Notes under the pieces: model-generated
Told to the model about the DNA's origin: nothing
The model's input: the letters and a program-made list of their open reading frames with translations, nothing else
Database searches by the model: none
In this document: positions 43,209 to 52,073 of the stretch, one piece after another
How positions within the stretch are numbered: position 1 is the first letter of the stretch
How the letters are laid out: every line of letters starts with the position of its first letter
Position numbers and translations under genes: made by a program
Assembly (NCBI GenBank): GCA_910578085.1
Contig: CAJTPM010000012.1
Span: 1 to 64,000 of the forward strand
Direction: 5' to 3'
DNA length: 64,000 nucleotides
Source of the DNA: an uncultured Lachnospiraceae bacterium
GTDB taxonomy: Bacteria; Bacillota; Clostridia; Lachnospirales; Lachnospiraceae

Positions 43209-44048
43209 ATGAGGAGGAGTATGTTTGGAACGGCATCCTGGGGGTTCCGGGAGATGGAGCTGGAGGGGCAGTTATCCTGTGTATGCAGGCTTGGCTTTGA
43301 AATTCATGAGCTGGACATCGAAAATGCGCCAGGGGATCTGCCGGCTGATGCGGATGCAGAACAGCTCAGAGAAGTCAGAGAGCTGTATGAATCATATGGG
43401 ATCAGGCTTTTATGTGCGGCCACCGGCAACGATTTCACGCTGGCGGAGGAATCTCAGGTGCGGAAGAGTGTGGAGAAAGTGAAAAAGGTGATCACGGTCT
43501 GCGAAAAAACGGGCGCGGAATATCTCAGGATCTTTGCCGGATTTTCGCCTTACGGCGAGGTGACCGGAGCGAGATGGAAGCGGATGGTGGCAGCGCTGAA
43601 CGAGGCAGCACAGTACGCGAAGGAAAGAGGCGTAGTGCTCTGCGTAGAGACTCACGGGGGAGTTTTAGAGTATCCCGACGGTGTGGAGCATTTTGCCAGT
43701 GTGACTACGGAGCATGAATGTCTGAAGAGGTTGCTTGCGGAGGTGGATGGTTCTCTGCGGTTTGTTTATGATCCGGCCAATCTGTATGCGGCGGGCGTGA
43801 AGGAGCCGGAAAAGATCGCGGCGCTCTTGCAGGAGAGGATCGGTTGTATCCACTGTAAGGAATTTGCGGTGACACCTCTCGGGCATCTGCGGCCTGCGGC
43901 CTGTGGGGATACGGGGATGGACTGGGATGCTGCCCTGAAGGGGCTTGAAGAGTTTGCGGGCCCGGTTCTGATGGAATATGAAAGGACGGAAGATGTGGCG
44001 GAAGGCTGCGCAAGGTCGGCAGCGTTTCTTGGGAAATATACAGAGTGA
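43209..44048 (+). CDS. Sugar phosphate isomerase/epimerase-like TIM-barrel enzyme
   Basis: A 279-residue AP-endonuclease-2-superfamily protein (IolE/DTE/C-deglycosylase relatives). The metal-binding acidic/His residues of the barrel are in place. They are Glu in VLCVETHGG, Asp in FVYDPANLYAAG, His in IGCIHCKEFAV and the terminal Glu in VLMEYERTED. The N-terminus GTASWGFREMELEGQL resembles epimerases acting on free or keto sugars. The substrate is unknown. The gene sits between the permeases and the dehydrogenase, so it probably acts on the imported sugar or its oxidised form. Confidence 0.85.
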   Translation: MRRSMFGTASWGFREMELEGQLSCVCRLGFEIHELDIENAPGDLPADADAEQLREVRELYESYGIRLLCAATGNDFTLAEESQVRKSVEKVKKVITVCEKTGAEYLRIFAGFSPYGEVTGARWKRMVAALNEAAQYAKERGVVLCVETHGGVLEYPDGVEHFASVTTEHECLKRLLAEVDGSLRFVYDPANLYAAGVKEPEKIAALLQERIGCIHCKEFAVTPLGHLRPAACGDTGMDWDAALKGLEEFAGPVLMEYERTEDVAEGCARSAAFLGKYTE

Positions 44049-44149
44049 CCGGGAAAATGTAATTGCCCTGAACAGGCGGCGCCTGCACATGGTATGAGAG
44101 CATGAGGGCGGGTGAGGCGAATAAAGATGAAGGAGAAAAGGAGCAGAAA

Positions 44150-45199
44150 ATGGATTGTAAAGAGTATAGGATAAGCCGTGCGATCGTGATGGAGAGGCCA
44201 TACGAAGTGCGGCTTCGGGAGATAGAACTGACGGAGCCGATGGAGGATGCGTACGTGGCAAAAACTATGTTCAGTGCCATTTCCACCGGCACGGATATGA
44301 AGACCTACAGGGGACTGCAGCACCCGGAACAGTGCTGGTACCCCCTGGTGCCCGGCTATGAGACGGCGGGAATGGTAGTGGCAGCAGGAGAAAAAAGCGA
44401 CGGCCGCCTGAAAGTGGGAGACCGTGTCATGATCAATGAATGCCGGAAATATAAAAATGTCTGTGCGGCCTGGGGCGGCGGATCGGAGTATACGGTGAAA
44501 GATTCTTCCACTACCAACGATTCCTTTGACTATATGGTGAAGATACCGGATAATGTCTCCGATCAGGATGCGGTACTTGCCTATCTTCCCTGTGTTGCCC
44601 TGAAGGGGGTGAAAAGACTGCAGGTGGAGCAGGGGGAGACCATCGTCGTGGTGGGGGCAGGTATGGTGGGTATTTCGGCCATGCAGATTTTGCGAATTCT
44701 CTATCCGGATACTCAGCTGATCGCCGTGGAGGAGAACAGCTTCCGCAGGGAGATCGCAGCTCACTATGCGGACCATTGCGTGGCGCCTTTCGAAGCGGAG
44801 CGTGCGATTGCAAAATATACCGGCGGAAAGATGGCGGATAAGGTGGTGGAGTGCTCCGGCAACCCGAAAGTGCCAGGGATATTACACCGTTATGTGAAGG
44901 AGTCCGGCTGGGATCTTTCGGATGTCCCGGCGCATATTCATTTGCAGGGGGATTATCCCGAGCAGATCATTATGGATCACTATCACCGCTGGTTTGTGAA
45001 ACACTGTACTATCACGCTGTCCTGCGCTCTCGCGGCGGGCTGCAAAGAACAGATCCTCGCATGGATGAGCGAGGGGAAGTTTGACACTTCAAAACTGCCT
45101 GTGGAAGTGTGGCCTGTGACGAAGTGCGGGGAAGCTTATGCTTATCAGGCGGAGAAGGGCGCGGATGTCTTTAAAATTTTATTCGACTGGAGTCGATGA
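44150..45199 (+). CDS. Medium-chain dehydrogenase/reductase without the usual catalytic-zinc cysteine
   Basis: A 349-residue MDR-family oxidoreductase. The first block, FSAISTGTDMKTYRG, replaces the GICGSDLH catalytic-zinc segment, and PGYETAG replaces PGHE, so the enzyme resembles the zinc-poor BchC-like MDR branch. The nucleotide site is TIVVVGAGMVGISAMQI, and VVECSGNPKVPGIL is the usual central motif. The ATG at 44150, with AAAGGAGCAG upstream, is preferred to an ATG 16 codons earlier. It overlaps or abuts the GH57-like gene, suggesting consecutive reactions. The substrate is unknown. Confidence 0.82.
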   Translation: MDCKEYRISRAIVMERPYEVRLREIELTEPMEDAYVAKTMFSAISTGTDMKTYRGLQHPEQCWYPLVPGYETAGMVVAAGEKSDGRLKVGDRVMINECRKYKNVCAAWGGGSEYTVKDSSTTNDSFDYMVKIPDNVSDQDAVLAYLPCVALKGVKRLQVEQGETIVVVGAGMVGISAMQILRILYPDTQLIAVEENSFRREIAAHYADHCVAPFEAERAIAKYTGGKMADKVVECSGNPKVPGILHRYVKESGWDLSDVPAHIHLQGDYPEQIIMDHYHRWFVKHCTITLSCALAAGCKEQILAWMSEGKFDTSKLPVEVWPVTKCGEAYAYQAEKGADVFKILFDWSR

Positions 45200-45216
45200 T
45201 CGGAGGAAACAAACAG

Positions 45217-46632
45217 ATGACTGAAAAAATAATTTTTATGCCCCACGCCAACATACAGTATTCCCAGTTACATCCATCCAGAAGGCATTGGGTGATAAAA
45301 AACTGTTATGAGAAACTGTTTAATCTGATTGAATCACGGGCATGTAAGATGGCCTTTGAGTGCAGCGGCAAAACTCTGGATGAGATGGCTGTTCAGGCGC
45401 CGGAAGTTCTGGAGAAGTTAAAAGGGTTGATAAAAGAGGGGCTTGTGGAGCCGGTATCTTCCCCTTACATACATTTCATGCCCGCTAATATTCCGCCGGA
45501 AGTGTGTCTGGATTCCCTGAAACATGCGCTGGATGTGTGGGAAAAGCATACCGGGGTGAGGCCTGTCACCGGCTGGAATCCGGAGTGCGGCTGGGCTTCT
45601 TTTATCCCCGACGTGTATAAGGATGCCGGGTTTGAGTCTCTTGTGATGGATGCAGATTCCTTTTTCCTGTCCTATGATGAGATCAGGCAGGCTACGGGAC
45701 TGGCCTATGATGTGCAGGGACACAGCAATAAAAACGAGCTGTTCCGTATCGAGGAGTATATCAGGGACAAACCAGAGTACCTGCGCTATCTGACAAATCC
45801 TTCCGTGGCGCCGAACGGGCTTAAGATGATATTCCGGTCGGACTGCATGGCGAATATTCTGCTGTGGTATCTGATGGGAGCTACCGAGGGGGTGAGGGAG
45901 AAGCCTGTCGAGGAAGGCGAGATCAGAGAAATGTTAAGCAGATGGCATGAGCGTGTGGCAGCCACCGGAACTTTTATCATGCCTTATGCGGAGGATGCGG
46001 AATACATCGGAAGCTCTGCGTACTTTTATGTGAAACAGTTTAATCAGGCGAGATTTTTTGAGGAGGAACCGGGAAGCATAGACCGATTTTCCAGGATCCT
46101 CAATATGGCCGAAGAGGTGGGATATGAGTTTGCCCTGCCGGAGGAAGTGCTGCGGGAGGCCAAAGAGCTGATTCCAAACGAAAGAATTCTGTGTATTGAG
46201 AACGGGGTTGCCTGGCACGGCGGTACGGCGAAAGCGTGGAACAACACGGAACACGCCAGAATTATGGATCCGGTCTGTCTCTCGATTCTGCGCGGCATTC
46301 AGGCGGTAAGGAAGGAAGCGGGGGGCGGACAGGAATGTGGAGAACTGACAGAAGCCATGCGCTGTGTGGCGGATGCCTGGGTATCCGATTCCAGATGGCC
46401 GCCGCAGCCCACATCGCCGGGGCGGTTCAATGTAAAGGAGTCCCTGGAGGCGCTGTATCGGGCCAATGAGGCGTTGGAACGGGCGATGAAAGGCTGTGGT
46501 ATGGAGGAGAAGAGAGCGATCTATTCGCCCAGGTTAATGAAAACACAGATACAGGCTATTGACAGACAATTGATGAGTATGCAATATTTTGGGGAAGAGA
46601 ACGGATGGAATTTGAAAGACAGTTGGAACTGA
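45217..46632 (+). CDS. Glycoside hydrolase family 57-like protein
   Basis: A 471-residue protein of GH57/GH38-like (beta/alpha)7 style. The N-terminus is FMPHANIQYSQLHPSRRHWV, with the motif 1 His followed by AFECSGKTLDEM. PVSSPYIHFMPANIPPEV corresponds to motif 2. Glu123 in GWNPECGWASFIPDVY sits where GH57 enzymes have the nucleophile (motif 3, W-x-PE). Asp260 in MPYAEDAEYIG is a candidate acid/base. The ATG at 45217 has GGAGGAAAC upstream. There is no signal peptide, so the substrate is intracellular. The last 28 nt overlap the radical SAM gene. Substrate unknown. Confidence 0.7.
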   Translation: MTEKIIFMPHANIQYSQLHPSRRHWVIKNCYEKLFNLIESRACKMAFECSGKTLDEMAVQAPEVLEKLKGLIKEGLVEPVSSPYIHFMPANIPPEVCLDSLKHALDVWEKHTGVRPVTGWNPECGWASFIPDVYKDAGFESLVMDADSFFLSYDEIRQATGLAYDVQGHSNKNELFRIEEYIRDKPEYLRYLTNPSVAPNGLKMIFRSDCMANILLWYLMGATEGVREKPVEEGEIREMLSRWHERVAATGTFIMPYAEDAEYIGSSAYFYVKQFNQARFFEEEPGSIDRFSRILNMAEEVGYEFALPEEVLREAKELIPNERILCIENGVAWHGGTAKAWNNTEHARIMDPVCLSILRGIQAVRKEAGGGQECGELTEAMRCVADAWVSDSRWPPQPTSPGRFNVKESLEALYRANEALERAMKGCGMEEKRAIYSPRLMKTQIQAIDRQLMSMQYFGEENGWNLKDSWN

Positions 46633-47600
46633 TACATCTTCAAATTACGGGAAACTGCAATCTGCGCTGTTATTTCTGCGGACAGTGGGGACACGAAGGC
46701 TTTTTCTCGCGGGCGGCGGGAACCCCGCTCTCCAGAGAGGAATGGTTTGGGTTTATGGAAAGGCTGGCGGAGATGTACGCCAGTGCCGCCCAAAAACCTT
46801 CCGTGATTTTCTGGGGCGGGGAGCCTTTGTGCTGTGCATTTTTCGATGAGGCGGCGGACTATCTGCATGGGCAGGGTTTCCCTCTGGGGCTGATCACGAA
46901 CGGCAGTCTGTTGGAGAGGCACGCGGCGGTGTGCGACAGGTGTTTCTGTAAAATCTATCTCTCCGTGGATGGCCCTCAGGAGATCCATGACAAAATACGG
47001 GGAGAAGGGATTTTTGAGAAGGTGCGAAGGGGCAGGGAGAGGTTAAGTTCCTGCCAGATCACGGTGATGAGTGTGCTGACGGAACAGACGGAGGACAATA
47101 TACAGGAGCTGGCTGACGCGTTGTCCGTGTTCAGGCCTGACGAGGTGATCTTACAGCAGCAGATCGGTCTGTCCCGGAGAGAGATCGACAGGTATAAAAG
47201 CTGGATGCGGGAAGTATTCGGTGAGGAAGCCCTGTATATTGACAGTTGGAAGTGGGCGGATGAGGAGGCAGAAAAGATAAAGCGGCAGCGGGAGAGGGTG
47301 GAGAAGCAGGTGAAAACGGTGTCTGCTTCTTTTCCGATCCGTTTTCTGCCCCATCTTGACAGCGGGAATCCGAAGAGATGTCTTTCTCCCTGCCGTCATA
47401 TCCATGTCGCCTGGAACGGGGATCTGCTCTATTGCACGGATTTCTATGATTTTACGGCCGGGAATATACGGCAGACTGCCTGGGAAGATATCTTTTGCAA
47501 TGAAAAGTCGGATCTGTTTTTGCAGGAAGTCCGGGCGGGGAGGTGTGTGACCTGCAATCACTGTTCCTGGAGACACAGTGAGAGTTTTGGTCTGGCATGA
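46605..47600 (+). CDS. Radical SAM protein with SPASM-like C-terminal cysteines
   Basis: A 331-residue radical S-adenosylmethionine protein. The cluster motif CNLRCYFC (with an extra Cys in ITGNC) is at about residues 18-25, WGGEPL is the GGEP motif and SVDGPQEIHDKIRG matches the class. The C-terminal CRHIHVAWNGDLLYCTDFYD and CVTCNHCSWR cysteines resemble the SPASM/twitch auxiliary cluster of anSMEs and peptide-modifying enzymes. It is translationally coupled to the GH57-like gene. No precursor peptide is seen near it, so a sulfatase-type or sugar-directed role is as possible as peptide modification. Confidence 0.85.
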   Translation: MEFERQLELIHLQITGNCNLRCYFCGQWGHEGFFSRAAGTPLSREEWFGFMERLAEMYASAAQKPSVIFWGGEPLCCAFFDEAADYLHGQGFPLGLITNGSLLERHAAVCDRCFCKIYLSVDGPQEIHDKIRGEGIFEKVRRGRERLSSCQITVMSVLTEQTEDNIQELADALSVFRPDEVILQQQIGLSRREIDRYKSWMREVFGEEALYIDSWKWADEEAEKIKRQRERVEKQVKTVSASFPIRFLPHLDSGNPKRCLSPCRHIHVAWNGDLLYCTDFYDFTAGNIRQTAWEDIFCNEKSDLFLQEVRAGRCVTCNHCSWRHSESFGLA

Positions 47601-47793
47601 GAAAACTCCTGGGGTTTCCGGATTAAAAGGCTGCAAATACCTGACAAAATCCAGCGAGGGGGGTATCTTGTTTATCATATCAGATTTATTCTTGAGGTTT
47701 TCTTTGTGTGTCTCACACAATCGGCGGCTTCTGCCGGGAATTACCAAATGATATGCATTTTTAAACGATTTTATTTACGAAGGAGGATTATCT

Positions 47794-48593
47794 ATGGCAG
47801 CAAAATTGAAGAAGTATTTCCCGATGATTCGGAAAAGGGAGGAGTTTCTGGATATCTGTACCGGCGTGAGAGGATTGAAATTTTAGCATGACGGCTTCTT
47901 TAAGGAAATGCCGGAGCGCTTTAATGATTTTCTCTCCTGCCTGCCGGGGGAGAGAGTTAAAGTGCTGAAGATCCTGCCGGGGGATTCCACGCGGATCGCG
48001 GATGAGACGTCGCTGTTGATCACAGATATCGTTGTGGAACTGGAGGATGGGAGCATCGCGAATGTGGAGATGCAGAAGATTGGGTATCTGTTTCCGGGGC
48101 AACGGTGCGCATGTTATTCAGCCGATTTGCTGCTCCGGCAGTATAAGTGGGTGTGGGGTTAAAACTGGAGCTTCTGCAGAAATATGTACTGATTCCGCTT
48201 GACATCTTTGTGAAATACCAGCACAATAGAGATATCATAGAGAGACTGGATGCGTGGCTGACATTACCTGTGTGTGACGAACCGGAAAGGATCACAGCAT
48301 TGATAGAAAAGTATCCGGAGTTTCGTCTGATCTATAAGGAGGACTGCGAAATCTGTCGTAATACAGAAAGGGTGATGGAGATGTTCTCGAAGGAATTGTA
48401 TGAGCCTGACAGGAATATGGTGCAGTATATGATGGACGAGCAACAGGAGACGATTGATAATATGTATAAAGGGACGGCAAACATACTGCGGAGTCTCAAT
48501 ATGTCCGATAATGAGATCGTTTTGAATCTCTGTGCCCAGTACCGGATAGAAGAGGCGGAAGCACGGAATTATTTGCAGAGAGAAGAACTTTGA
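47794..48593 (+). pseudogene. Broken PD-(D/E)XK nuclease-family (Rpn-like) transposase gene
   Basis: The reading frame starts MAAKLKKYFPMIRKREEFL with a strong ribosome binding site (AGGAGG), but has a TAG at codon 31 (47884). It resumes as HDGFFKEMPERFNDFLS and IADETSLLITDIVVELEDGS with IANVEMQKIGYLFPGQRCACY, the nuclease core. It stops again at 48160, then continues in another frame as LKLELLQKYVLIPLDIF up to 48593. Relative to the Lachnospiraceae family members I remember, a stretch after the first 17 residues and about 40 residues in the middle are missing. Two stops, a frameshift and deletions mark it as dead. Confidence 0.8.
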
Positions 48594-48619
48594 CGGAGGG
48601 GTGCCGCGGGAATAAATTC

Positions 48620-48648
48620 TTGACTTTTTTTCATCACCCCTTTAAACT
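48620..48648 (+). promoter_or_regulatory. Promoter of ileS
   Basis: TTGACT (48620-48625) and TAAACT (48643-48648) are 17 bp apart. The leader to the ileS ATG is about 140 nt long and has no T-box motif. Confidence 0.55.
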
Positions 48649-48733
48649 GAGAATGTTAAATAAATACAGGAAAATACCGAAATAATTTGGTTTGACAGCC
48701 GGTGCACTTTTGCAGCGGCATTTGCACAGTAAG

Positions 48734-48767
48734 CCGAAGGCATTCGATGCGATAAACCGAAGGCGTT
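48734..48767 (+). repeat. Short direct repeat in the ileS leader
   Basis: CCGAAGGCATT (48734-48744) and CCGAAGGCGTT (48757-48767) are two near-identical 11-mers 23 bp apart, 30-60 bp before the start codon. The meaning is unknown; they are near the 5' UTR end. Confidence 0.5.
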
Positions 48768-48795
48768 AGCTTAATAAAAAAGAAAGGAAGCAGTC

Positions 48796-51700
48796 ATGTA
48801 TCAGAAAGTTGACACAAATCTGAACTTTGTAGACAGAGAAAAGGAAGTCTGTCAGTTCTGGAAAGAAAACGATATTTTCAGAAAATCCATGGATATCAGA
48901 AAGGACGGTCCGACGTACACGTTTTATGACGGTCCGCCCACAGCCAACGGCAAACCGCATATCGGCCATGTACTGACCCGCGCGATCAAGGATATGATTC
49001 CGCGTTACCGGACCATGAAGGGCTATATGGTGCCCAGGAAAGCGGGCTGGGATACCCATGGTCTGCCGGTGGAACTGGAAGTGGAAAAGGAGCTGGGGCT
49101 GGACGGAAAAGAACAGATCGAGCAGTATGGTCTGGCGCCTTTTATTGAGAAGTGTAAGGAATCCGTATGGCAGTATAAGGGCATGTGGGAGGATTTCTCT
49201 GGCACGGTGGGATTCTGGGCTGATATGGATGATCCTTATGTGACATATTACGATGATTTTATCGAGTCCGAGTGGTGGGCGTTAAAACAGATCTGGGATA
49301 AGAAGCTTCTGTATAAGGGATTTAAGATCGTACCCTACTGCCCGAGGTGCGGCACCCCTCTGTCATCCCACGAGGTGGCTCAGGGGTATAAGGCGGTGAA
49401 GGAGCGTTCCGCCGTAGTACGCTTTAAGACGGCGGGTGAGGAAAACACTTATTTCCTGGCCTGGACGACCACGCCCTGGACATTGCCGTCCAACGTAGCG
49501 CTGTGCGTGAATCCGAAGGACACCTACTGTAAGGTGAAGGCCGCCGACGGCTATATTTACTATATGGCAAAGGAGTTGCTTGATTCAGTGCTGGGAGCTC
49601 TGGCGCAGGAAGGGAAAACGGCTTACGAAGTGCTGGAGACTTACACCGGAAAGGAACTGGAGCATAAAGAGTATGAACCGTTGTTTGCCTGTGCCGGGGA
49701 GGCGGCAGAAAAACAGCATAAAAAAGGTTTCTATATTACATGTGACAGCTATGTCACAATGTCCGATGGTACGGGCATCGTGCACATCGCGCCGGCCTTC
49801 GGTGAGGACGATGCCAATGTGGGGCGTAAATATGAACTGCCCTTCGTACAGTTTGTGGACGGCAGGGGAAATATGACAGGGGAGACGCCCTACGCCGGCA
49901 AGTTTGTGAAAGATGCGGACAAGGATATTCTGATGGATTTAGATAAGGAAGGAAAGCTTTTCTCGGCGCCGAAGTTCGAGCATGACTATCCATTCTGCTG
50001 GCGCTGCGATACGCCGCTTATCTACTATGCGAGAGAATCCTGGTTTATCAAAATGACCGCTGTGCGGGACGATCTGGTGAAAAACAATAAGACTGTCAAC
50101 TGGATTCCGCCTTCCATCGGGGAGGGGCGTTTCGGCAACTGGCTGGAGAATATTCAGGACTGGGGAGTTTCCAGAAACCGTTACTGGGGCACGCCGCTCA
50201 ATATTTGGGAGTGCGCGGGCTGCGGCCATCAGGAGGCCATCGGTTCCAGGGAGGAACTTTATAAGCTCTCCGGCAATCCGAAAGCGAAGGATGTGGAGCT
50301 TCACAGGCCCTATATCGATGAGATCACCTGTACCTGTCCGGCCTGCGGCGGCGTGATGAAGCGTGTGCCGGAAGTGATTGACTGCTGGTTTGATTCCGGC
50401 GCCATGCCTTTCGCGCAGCATCATTATCCGTTTGAGAATAAGGAGCTGTTTGAGGCACAGTTCCCGGCGCAGTTTATCTCCGAGGCGGTAGATCAGACCA
50501 GAGGGTGGTTCTATTCGTTGATGGCGGAGTCTACCCTGTTATTTAACAAATCGCCTTTTGAGAACGTAATCGTACTTGGCCATATCCAGGATGAGAACGG
50601 CCAGAAGATGAGCAAGAGTAAGGGGAATGCTATCGATCCCTTCGAGGCCCTTGAGACCTACGGCGGGGATGCGATCCGCTGGTATTTCTACATCAATTCC
50701 GCGCCCTGGCTGCCCAACCGCTTCCATGGCAAGGCGGTGCAGGAAGGACAGAGGAAATTCCTGGGTACACTCTGGAATACTTACGCGTTCTTTGTGCTGT
50801 ACGCCAATATTGATGACTTTGATGCGACGAAATATACCCTGGATTATGACAAACTGCCGGTGATGGATAAGTGGCTTTTGTCGAAGCTGAACACGGCCAT
50901 CGGACAGGTGGATGAGCATCTGGAGAATTACAGGATCCCCGAGGCGGCGAGGGTGCTGGACAACTTTGTGGATGAGATGAGCAACTGGTATGTCCGCAGA
51001 AGCAGGGAGCGCTTCTGGGCAAAGGGCATGGAGCAGGATAAGATAAACGCCTATATGACGCTGTATACGGCCCTTGTGGAGATCTGCAAGTGCGCGGCCC
51101 CGCTTGTACCGTTTATGACCGAGGAAATTTATCGGAATCTGGTGTGCAGCATCGACAAAACTGCGCCGGAGAGTATCCATCTGTGCGATTTCCCCACAGT
51201 GAAGGCGGAACTGATCGATAAAGAGCTGGAAAGTTATATGGAGGAAGTGCTGCATATTGTGGTGCTTGGCAGAGCGGCGAGAAATGAGGCAAACATCAAG
51301 AACCGCCAGCCTATCGGGGAGATGATCGTCAAGGCGGAGAACGAGCTGCCTGCTTTCTATCAGGAAATTGTCAGGGATGAACTGAATGTGAAGAAGGTGA
51401 CTTTTGCGGAAGAGGTTTCTTCTTATACGAGTTACAGCTTCAAGCCGCAGCTTCGCACACTGGGACCGAAATACGGAAAACAGTTAGGCGGCATCAGAGC
51501 CTTTCTTTCCAACATTGACGGCCTTTCGGCGATGGCGGCTGTCGCATCCTTTAAAGAGGGCGGCACACTGGATTTTGAAGTGGACGGCGTAAGGATCTCT
51601 CTCGGGGAGGAAGATCTGCTGATCGAGATGAGTCAGAAAGAGGGATTTGTGGCCCAGGCTGATAAGGCTGTGACGGTTGTGCTTGACACCAATCTGACGC

Positions 51701-51963
51701 CGGAACTGCTGGAGGAGGGATTCTCTGCGGAGGTGATCAGCAAGATCCAGACCATGCGGAAAGAGGCCGGGTTTGAGGTGATGGATCATATCGATGTCTC
51801 CGTGACGGGGAATGAAAAGATTGCTTCCATCGTGCAGAAAAATGTTGTGGCAATTTCCGAGAAGGTGCTGGCCGATGGGATCTGCTATAAGGAGGAGCTT
51901 GCCGGTGCGAAGGAGTGGAAGGTGAACGGCGAAACGGTCGTGATCGGTGTGCGGAAGCGGTAA
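48796..51963 (+). CDS. ileS: Isoleucyl-tRNA synthetase
   Basis: A class I synthetase of 1055 residues. HIGH is at 55-58 (NGKPHIGHVLTRA) and KMSKS at 604-608 (NGQKMSKSKGNAID). The CP1 editing domain lies between (WTTTPWTLPSNVAL, DGTGIVHIAPAFGEDD). The catalytic core has CPRCGTPLSSHE and GWFYSL, with the anticodon-binding domain near 680-850. The length and the lack of a C-terminal zinc ribbon (CxxC..CxxC) fit the eukaryote-like IleRS2 type, which is less sensitive to mupirocin. That type call is inferred. The ATG is preceded by AAAGGAAG. Confidence 0.94.
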   Translation: MYQKVDTNLNFVDREKEVCQFWKENDIFRKSMDIRKDGPTYTFYDGPPTANGKPHIGHVLTRAIKDMIPRYRTMKGYMVPRKAGWDTHGLPVELEVEKELGLDGKEQIEQYGLAPFIEKCKESVWQYKGMWEDFSGTVGFWADMDDPYVTYYDDFIESEWWALKQIWDKKLLYKGFKIVPYCPRCGTPLSSHEVAQGYKAVKERSAVVRFKTAGEENTYFLAWTTTPWTLPSNVALCVNPKDTYCKVKAADGYIYYMAKELLDSVLGALAQEGKTAYEVLETYTGKELEHKEYEPLFACAGEAAEKQHKKGFYITCDSYVTMSDGTGIVHIAPAFGEDDANVGRKYELPFVQFVDGRGNMTGETPYAGKFVKDADKDILMDLDKEGKLFSAPKFEHDYPFCWRCDTPLIYYARESWFIKMTAVRDDLVKNNKTVNWIPPSIGEGRFGNWLENIQDWGVSRNRYWGTPLNIWECAGCGHQEAIGSREELYKLSGNPKAKDVELHRPYIDEITCTCPACGGVMKRVPEVIDCWFDSGAMPFAQHHYPFENKELFEAQFPAQFISEAVDQTRGWFYSLMAESTLLFNKSPFENVIVLGHIQDENGQKMSKSKGNAIDPFEALETYGGDAIRWYFYINSAPWLPNRFHGKAVQEGQRKFLGTLWNTYAFFVLYANIDDFDATKYTLDYDKLPVMDKWLLSKLNTAIGQVDEHLENYRIPEAARVLDNFVDEMSNWYVRRSRERFWAKGMEQDKINAYMTLYTALVEICKCAAPLVPFMTEEIYRNLVCSIDKTAPESIHLCDFPTVKAELIDKELESYMEEVLHIVVLGRAARNEANIKNRQPIGEMIVKAENELPAFYQEIVRDELNVKKVTFAEEVSSYTSYSFKPQLRTLGPKYGKQLGGIRAFLSNIDGLSAMAAVASFKEGGTLDFEVDGVRISLGEEDLLIEMSQKEGFVAQADKAVTVVLDTNLTPELLEEGFSAEVISKIQTMRKEAGFEVMDHIDVSVTGNEKIASIVQKNVVAISEKVLADGICYKEELAGAKEWKVNGETVVIGVRKR

Positions 51964-51990
51964 ATTCAGAAAAATTGTATGTTTTGTCTA

Positions 51991-52019
51991 TTTTCATTTT
52001 GCGGGAAAGGGATTATACT
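51991..52019 (+). promoter_or_regulatory. Candidate promoter of glgP
   Basis: TTTTCA (51991-51996) and TATACT (52014-52019) are separated by 17 bp, 54 bp before the glgP start. Confidence 0.5.
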
Positions 52020-52073
52020 GATAGAGAAAAAATTATGGTAATAAGCAGTGAGAATGAGGAAAGGGAGAGAGTC

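Noticed and set aside
48600..48795. T-box riboswitch upstream of ileS
   Set aside because: The conserved AGGGUGGWACCGCG T-box sequence and a competing terminator are absent from the leader.
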